A stretch of DNA of 64,000 nt, taken from the NCBI RefSeq assembly GCF_001486585.1, contig NZ_LN909045.1, positions 47,368-111,367 on the forward strand, read 5' to 3'. Shown one piece after another: positions 60,541-64,000 of the stretch; position 1 is the stretch's first letter; every line of letters starts with the position of its first letter. The stretch is from Paenibacillus senegalimassiliensis (GTDB lineage Bacteria > Bacillota > Bacilli > Paenibacillales > Paenibacillaceae). A model generated the notes under the pieces. The model was not told the origin of the DNA. It ran no database searches and saw only the letters and a list, made by a program, of their open reading frames with translations. The position numbers and the translations under genes are program-made.

Positions 60541-61160
60541 TGGCACAAGGTTACCGGATTGCCGTGTTCGCTTCAGGACAAGGCAGTAATTTTCAAAATT
60601 TGCTTGATGCTTCGCGGGCAGGAGGTTTGGCTGCGGAGATTGTATTGTTGGTATGTGATAAGCCCCAGGCCCCTGTGGTCGAGCGGGCGCGCCAGGCAGG
60701 GGTTGAATGCTTCTTGTTCGACCCGAAGGCGTACGCGCGGCGGGAGGATTACGAAGCCGAAATTGCTGAGAAGCTAAACGGCTTGCAGGTCGATTTGATC
60801 GTGCTGGCCGGGTACATGAGGCTGCTGACTCCCGTGTTGGTGGAAGCCTATGCTGGCAGAATGATCAATATTCATCCCTCTTTATTGCCTGCTTTTCCTG
60901 GCAAAAATGCGATAGGGCAGGCTCTGGATTATGGAGTTAAGGTAACGGGCGCTACCGTACATCTGGTCGATGGGGGCATGGATACGGGCGCAGTAGTTGC
61001 CCAAACGGTGGTGAAGGTTAAGGCAGAGGATACGCTGGCGTCGCTGGAAGCCAAAATCCATGCTGCTGAGCAGGAATTATATCCGCAGGTTGTGTCGTGG
61101 TTTGCGGAAGGCCGTATTCGTGTGGAGGGCCGGAAGGTTAAGGTATTGCCTGCCCCATAG
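60540..61160 (+). CDS. purN: GAR transformylase
   Basis: The 206-residue enzyme formylates glycinamide ribonucleotide with 10-formyl-tetrahydrofolate. It has IAVFASGQGSNFQNLL, VLAGYMRLLTPVLVEAYAGRMINIHPSLLPAFPGKNAIGQAL with the catalytic Asn, His and neighbouring residues, and TGATVHLVDGGMDTGAVV with the Asp (quoted in parts). It overlaps purM. It is standard length. Confidence 0.96.
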   Translation: MAQGYRIAVFASGQGSNFQNLLDASRAGGLAAEIVLLVCDKPQAPVVERARQAGVECFLFDPKAYARREDYEAEIAEKLNGLQVDLIVLAGYMRLLTPVLVEAYAGRMINIHPSLLPAFPGKNAIGQALDYGVKVTGATVHLVDGGMDTGAVVAQTVVKVKAEDTLASLEAKIHAAEQELYPQVVSWFAEGRIRVEGRKVKVLPAP

Positions 61161-61220
61161 TGGGCGGGGTGTAAATGGACTGCATATGGCATAAGTTGTC
61201 GCCACAAACGTTCAGGGTTT

Positions 61221-61242
61221 CGATATTTCCCGAGAAATATCG
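61221..61242 (+). other. Stable hairpin in the purN-purH gap
   Basis: CGATATTTC and GAAATATCG form a perfect nine-base stem with the loop CCGA. It has no T-tract, so it is not a terminator. It lies 35 bases before purH and could be an RNA processing or stability element. Confidence 0.55.
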
Positions 61243-61276
61243 GGCAAGATTCGCCAAATAAAGGAGGAGCCGATAA

Positions 61277-62824
61277 GTGAGTATAAAGAGAGCGCTCGTA
61301 AGCGTGTCGGATAAAACAGGTATCGTAGACTTTTGCCGTGAGCTGTCGCAGTTGGGAGTGGAAATCATCTCGACCGGCGGTACGAAAAACCTTTTGTCGA
61401 AGGAAGGGGTTCCTGTTATCGGCATTTCGGAAGTTACCGGATTCCCGGAAATTCTGGATGGACGGGTCAAAACATTGCATCCGGCAGTTCACAGCGGATT
61501 GCTGGCCGTGCGTGACAGTAGTGAGCATCAGGCACAAATGAAGGAACTCGGTCTGGATTATATCGACTTGGTGGTCGTGAATCTGTATCCGTTCCAAGAG
61601 ACGATTGCCAAGCCTGACGTGGCCTATGAGGATGCTATCGAGAATATTGATATCGGCGGACCCACGATGTTACGTTCAGCAGCGAAAAATCATGCCTTCG
61701 TTAGTGTGGTTGTTGATGCGGCTGATTATGGCACTGTGCTGGAGGAAGTTCGTGCAGGTGGAGATACGACGCTAGATACGCGTAAGCGGCTAGCTGCCAA
61801 AGTGTTCCGTCATACGGCTTCTTACGATGCTCTGATCTCCGATTACTTGTCTAATGTGAACGGCGATCCTTTGCCTGAACGCTACACGGTGACTTATGAG
61901 AAAATTCAGGATTTGCGTTACGGCGAGAACCCGCATCAGAAGGCAGCCTTCTACCGTAAGCCACTGGCGGGTGCAGATACTTTAACCCAAGCCGAGCAGT
62001 TGCACGGCAAGGAACTATCCTACAACAATATTAATGATGCGAATGCAGCGCTGCAAATCGTTAAAGAATTTGAGGAGCCTGCTGTAGTAGCGGTCAAGCA
62101 TATGAATCCTTGCGGCGTTGGTGTAGGTTCCAGTGTGCTGGAGGCTTACCAGAAGGCTTATGCAGCCGACCCTGTCTCGATCTTCGGCGGCATTGTAGCG
62201 GCCAACCGGATTATTGATGCCGATACCGCGCTGTTGCTGAAAGAAATTTTCCTGGAGATTGTGCTGGCGCCAGGCTTTACTGAGGAAGCTTTGGAGATTT
62301 TGACCCAGAAGAAAAATATTCGTCTGCTGAAACTGGGTGGACTGGAGCTGGGCGCGAGCCGGAGCAGCCAGTTCGTTGTGACCTCTATTGATGGGGGCAT
62401 GGTGGTTCAGGAGAGCGATGTTCATACATTGCAGGAGTCAGACATTACGGTAGTAACGGACCGCAAGCCAACGGAAGCGGAACTGAAGCAGTTGCTGTTC
62501 GGCTGGAAGGTTGTTAAGCACGTGAAATCCAATGCGATTGTGCTCGCTAAGGATGACATGACCATCGGCGTGGGTGCCGGGCAAATGAACCGCGTAGGTG
62601 CGGCGAAAATCGCCATCGAGCAAGCCGCGGAACAAGCCAAGGGGAGCATTCTGGCATCCGATGCATTCTTCCCGATGGGCGATACGCTGGAATTTGCCGC
62701 CAAGGCTGGCATTACGGCGGTTATTCAGCCAGGCGGCTCCGTGAGAGACGAAGAGTCGATCAAGGTAGCCAACGAGCATGGCATCGCCATGGTCTTTACC
62801 GGCGTACGCCACTTCAAGCACTAG
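61277..62824 (+). CDS. purH: AICAR transformylase / IMP cyclohydrolase
   Basis: The 515-residue bifunctional enzyme makes FAICAR and closes it to IMP. The N-terminal MGS-like cyclohydrolase domain carries [45 protein letters not shown] and the PFQETI block. The transformylase half has [30 protein letters not shown] and [33 protein letters not shown] (quoted in parts). GTG at 61277 follows AAGGAGGAG. It ends the first pur transcript, since a terminator follows 11 bases after its stop. Confidence 0.97.
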   Translation: MSIKRALVSVSDKTGIVDFCRELSQLGVEIISTGGTKNLLSKEGVPVIGISEVTGFPEILDGRVKTLHPAVHSGLLAVRDSSEHQAQMKELGLDYIDLVVVNLYPFQETIAKPDVAYEDAIENIDIGGPTMLRSAAKNHAFVSVVVDAADYGTVLEEVRAGGDTTLDTRKRLAAKVFRHTASYDALISDYLSNVNGDPLPERYTVTYEKIQDLRYGENPHQKAAFYRKPLAGADTLTQAEQLHGKELSYNNINDANAALQIVKEFEEPAVVAVKHMNPCGVGVGSSVLEAYQKAYAADPVSIFGGIVAANRIIDADTALLLKEIFLEIVLAPGFTEEALEILTQKKNIRLLKLGGLELGASRSSQFVVTSIDGGMVVQESDVHTLQESDITVVTDRKPTEAELKQLLFGWKVVKHVKSNAIVLAKDDMTIGVGAGQMNRVGAAKIAIEQAAEQAKGSILASDAFFPMGDTLEFAAKAGITAVIQPGGSVRDEESIKVANEHGIAMVFTGVRHFKH

Positions 62825-62835
62825 AAGGCCAAGCC

Positions 62836-62869
62836 AAACGGCAGACCGCTGCGGCGGCCTGCCGTTTTT
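62836..62869 (+). terminator. Intrinsic terminator after purH
   Basis: AAACGGCAG pairs with CTGCCGTTT, followed by TTTC; the inner part is a GC-rich loop. It should end the purE-purH transcript before purD. Confidence 0.78.
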
Positions 62870-63279
62870 CGGCTGAAATTCTGGAGGTCCGGCGCGTGGT
62901 GCTTCGGCGTGTGTGCTCTGTCGCATGATGGTAGGGGCGTGTGTGCTCCGCCGCATGATGTGGGTGGGACAATCGGCTGCGGAACATTTACGGGCTGCGA
63001 AACATGTAGGGGAGTGTAACACCTAGGTGCTAGGAGCGCGGAACTATATGGGCTGCGAAGTAGTGTTAGTTGAGGTGGCTGGAGGAAGAGTTAAAGGCTT
63101 GGCTTACGTATGATTGGCTGATGGAGCATAAGAGTTAAGTGTTTAGCTAGGTGTAAAGCCAGGAGTGACTGAAGAGAGTAGATGAGGTAAGTAGCGGGGA
63201 ATTAACTTGAAACAGTTTATGAAGTAGCTTGAGTGTGGCGGAATGTTGCTAATTGATCGTAGGCGTGATGAGCGTGCTC
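62870..63279. other. Non-coding spacer between purH and purD with short repeats
   Basis: Two tandem 30-base units start with GCGTGTGTGCTC at 62907 and 62937. Short GGCTGCGAA/GGCTGCGGA words recur at about 62974-63055. I see no credible gene. The rest is G-rich then AT-rich sequence with many stops in every frame. Confidence 0.5.
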
Positions 63280-63471
63280 ATTAGTGGGAAAACCTCCAGC
63301 TAATTTGCTGATATTGGCCAAATAAGCTGAATTAGCTGGAAATCCTCCTGTTAATTCGTGCAAAAAAGGCAGTATCGGCCGTTTAACCCCGAATTAGAGG
63401 GAGAAATTCCCGCTAAATATGGGTAGTGAGCAAATGGAGTTAAATTAGCAGGAGAAATTCCCGCTAATTTG
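63280..63471. repeat. Dispersed element, copy B: four palindromic GGA-TCC motifs
   Basis: The motifs lie at 63280-63307, 63329-63357, 63391-63420 and 63442-63471, centre spacings about 50, 62 and 51, the same as copy A at 37767-37956. Stems are ATTAG.GG/CC..CTAAT, GAATTAGC/GTTAATTC, GAATTAG.GGGA/TTCCCGCTAA and ATTAGCAGGA/TCCCGCTAAT. Sequences between stems differ far more than the stems do. Confidence 0.72.
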
Positions 63472-63688
63472 CTACTTCCCCCAATTACGCCCAGGCCACA
63501 TTCACTCCTCAAGCTGCGTTTTCACGTAACTAGTTCTCCCATCAAACTCACAATTCACACTTTACATTAACTAGTAGCTAAAGGCTAACAGTCAGCAGCT
63601 ACTTGTACACGAACGATAAATTTTACTTTTCGCGGTTAAACGTTAAAGGAAACACCTAAGCAAGTTTAGTTGAGTGAGGAGGAGACGT
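63472..63688. other. Leader region of purD
   Basis: The stretch is AT-rich. It has one PurBox-like half site, ACACGAACGAT near 63607-63617, without a convincing partner, and no clean promoter. GAGGAGGAG sits just before the purD ATG. A purD promoter must lie here because a terminator follows purH. Confidence 0.35.
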
Positions 63689-64000
63689 ATGGATATTTTG
63701 GTGATTGGCGGGGGCGGTCGTGAACATGCGATTTGTTGGAGCTTGGCGAAGAGCCCCAAGGCCGATAAAATTTATTGCGCGCCGGGGAACGCTGGCATTG
63801 GACAAATTGCTGAAATGGTACCGCTTCAGGTGCATGAGTTCGAGAAGTTAGCAGCTTTTGCCGAGGAGAAGAAGGTGGGCCTGGTGGTGGTTGGCCCGGA
63901 TGATCCGCTGGCAGACGGGATTGTTGATGTGTTCGAAGCCAAGCAAATTCCCGTGTTTGGACCACGCAAAAATGCGGCTGAAATCGAGGGCAGCAAGACG
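63689..64000 (+). CDS. purD: GAR synthetase, N-terminal part (runs off the window)
   Basis: The first 104 codons are present. MDILVIGGGGREHAICWSL, YCAPGNAGIGQIAE, VVVGPDDPLADGIVDVF and VFGPRKNAAEIEGSK are the N-terminal ATP-grasp blocks of phosphoribosylamine-glycine ligase (quoted in parts). ATG at 63689 follows GAGGAGGAG. In most relatives purD follows purH within a few bases; here about 860 bases and a terminator intervene. The rest of the gene lies past the window. Confidence 0.95.
   Translation, partial: MDILVIGGGGREHAICWSLAKSPKADKIYCAPGNAGIGQIAEMVPLQVHEFEKLAAFAEEKKVGLVVVGPDDPLADGIVDVFEAKQIPVFGPRKNAAEIEGSKT

Noticed and set aside
63600..63640. Full PurR operator ahead of purD
   Set aside because: Only one CGAAC-type half site is visible. 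The nearest possible partner (CGCGGTT) matches poorly, so I report just a half site.
1..64000. tRNA, rRNA, intact insertion sequences, integrase or attachment sites
   Set aside because: I found no tRNA-like cloverleaf, no rRNA sequence, no transposase or integrase frame and no matched attachment repeats. The only mobile-type signs are the toxin module, the XRE remnant and the repeat elements.

Overview
The window looks like a chromosomal segment of a Paenibacillus-type Bacillota. The evidence is a GC content near 50%, strong AGGAGG ribosome binding sites, frequent GTG and TTG starts, a CotH spore-coat kinase, a GlnK/GlnL pair, FapR-, Fur- and PurR-like operators, a guanine riboswitch and a Gram-positive-order purine operon. 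The assignment rests on gene content and style, not on a database search. I saw no rRNA, tRNA, CRISPR array, intact insertion sequence or prophage.

Layout. At 1-2.5 kb lies the 3' end of a polymorphic toxin (spike-like N part, AT-rich zincin toxin tail), a probable immunity gene and a decayed XRE regulator. At 2.5-9.2 kb are an Asp/Glu-racemase-fold enzyme, a CotH / DUF4956 / VTC-domain operon, a SulP transporter and an ArsR regulator. At 9.3-13.1 kb are two iron-response units with near-consensus Fur boxes: an orphan OppD-like ATPase with a heme monooxygenase, and a flavodoxin with a YkuO-like partner. exoA lies between them. At 13.2-15.9 kb are dgt, tdk and a small membrane protein. At 16-23 kb is an ABC importer with a fused permease, next to an RpiR regulator, a PHP phosphoesterase and a Cof-type HAD phosphatase. 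This set suggests uptake and dephosphorylation of an organophosphate. At 23-25.2 kb are a DUF4183 protein, a DUF1697 protein and a ribbon-helix-helix/ankyrin fusion behind a perfect palindrome. At 25.3-31.3 kb is a sulfur-scavenging cluster: aldo/keto reductase, FMN monooxygenase, SsuCAB-like transporter and sulfurtransferase.

At 31.4-37.5 kb are mixed accessory genes: a hydrolase/TetR pair, hypothetical proteins, a second sulfurtransferase, a copper-amine-oxidase-N-domain protein and an EamA exporter. At 37.5-38.6 kb is a repeat-rich gap holding a four-hairpin element and 2.7 copies of a 184-bp tandem repeat that runs into the end of fabH. At 38.6-42.9 kb are fabH with a FapR-like operator, topB, a DUF1294 protein and a universal stress protein. 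At 43-48.4 kb are a glutamine-type ABC transporter and a GlnK/GlnL-like two-component system. At 48.4-50.3 kb is a TetR/old-yellow-enzyme pair sharing one operator.

The purine operon fills 50.3 kb to the end: paired PurBoxes, a promoter, a guanine riboswitch with terminator, then purE-K-B-C-S-Q-L-F-M-N-H. A terminator and about 860 bp of non-coding DNA, including a second copy of the four-hairpin element, separate purH from purD, which runs off the window.
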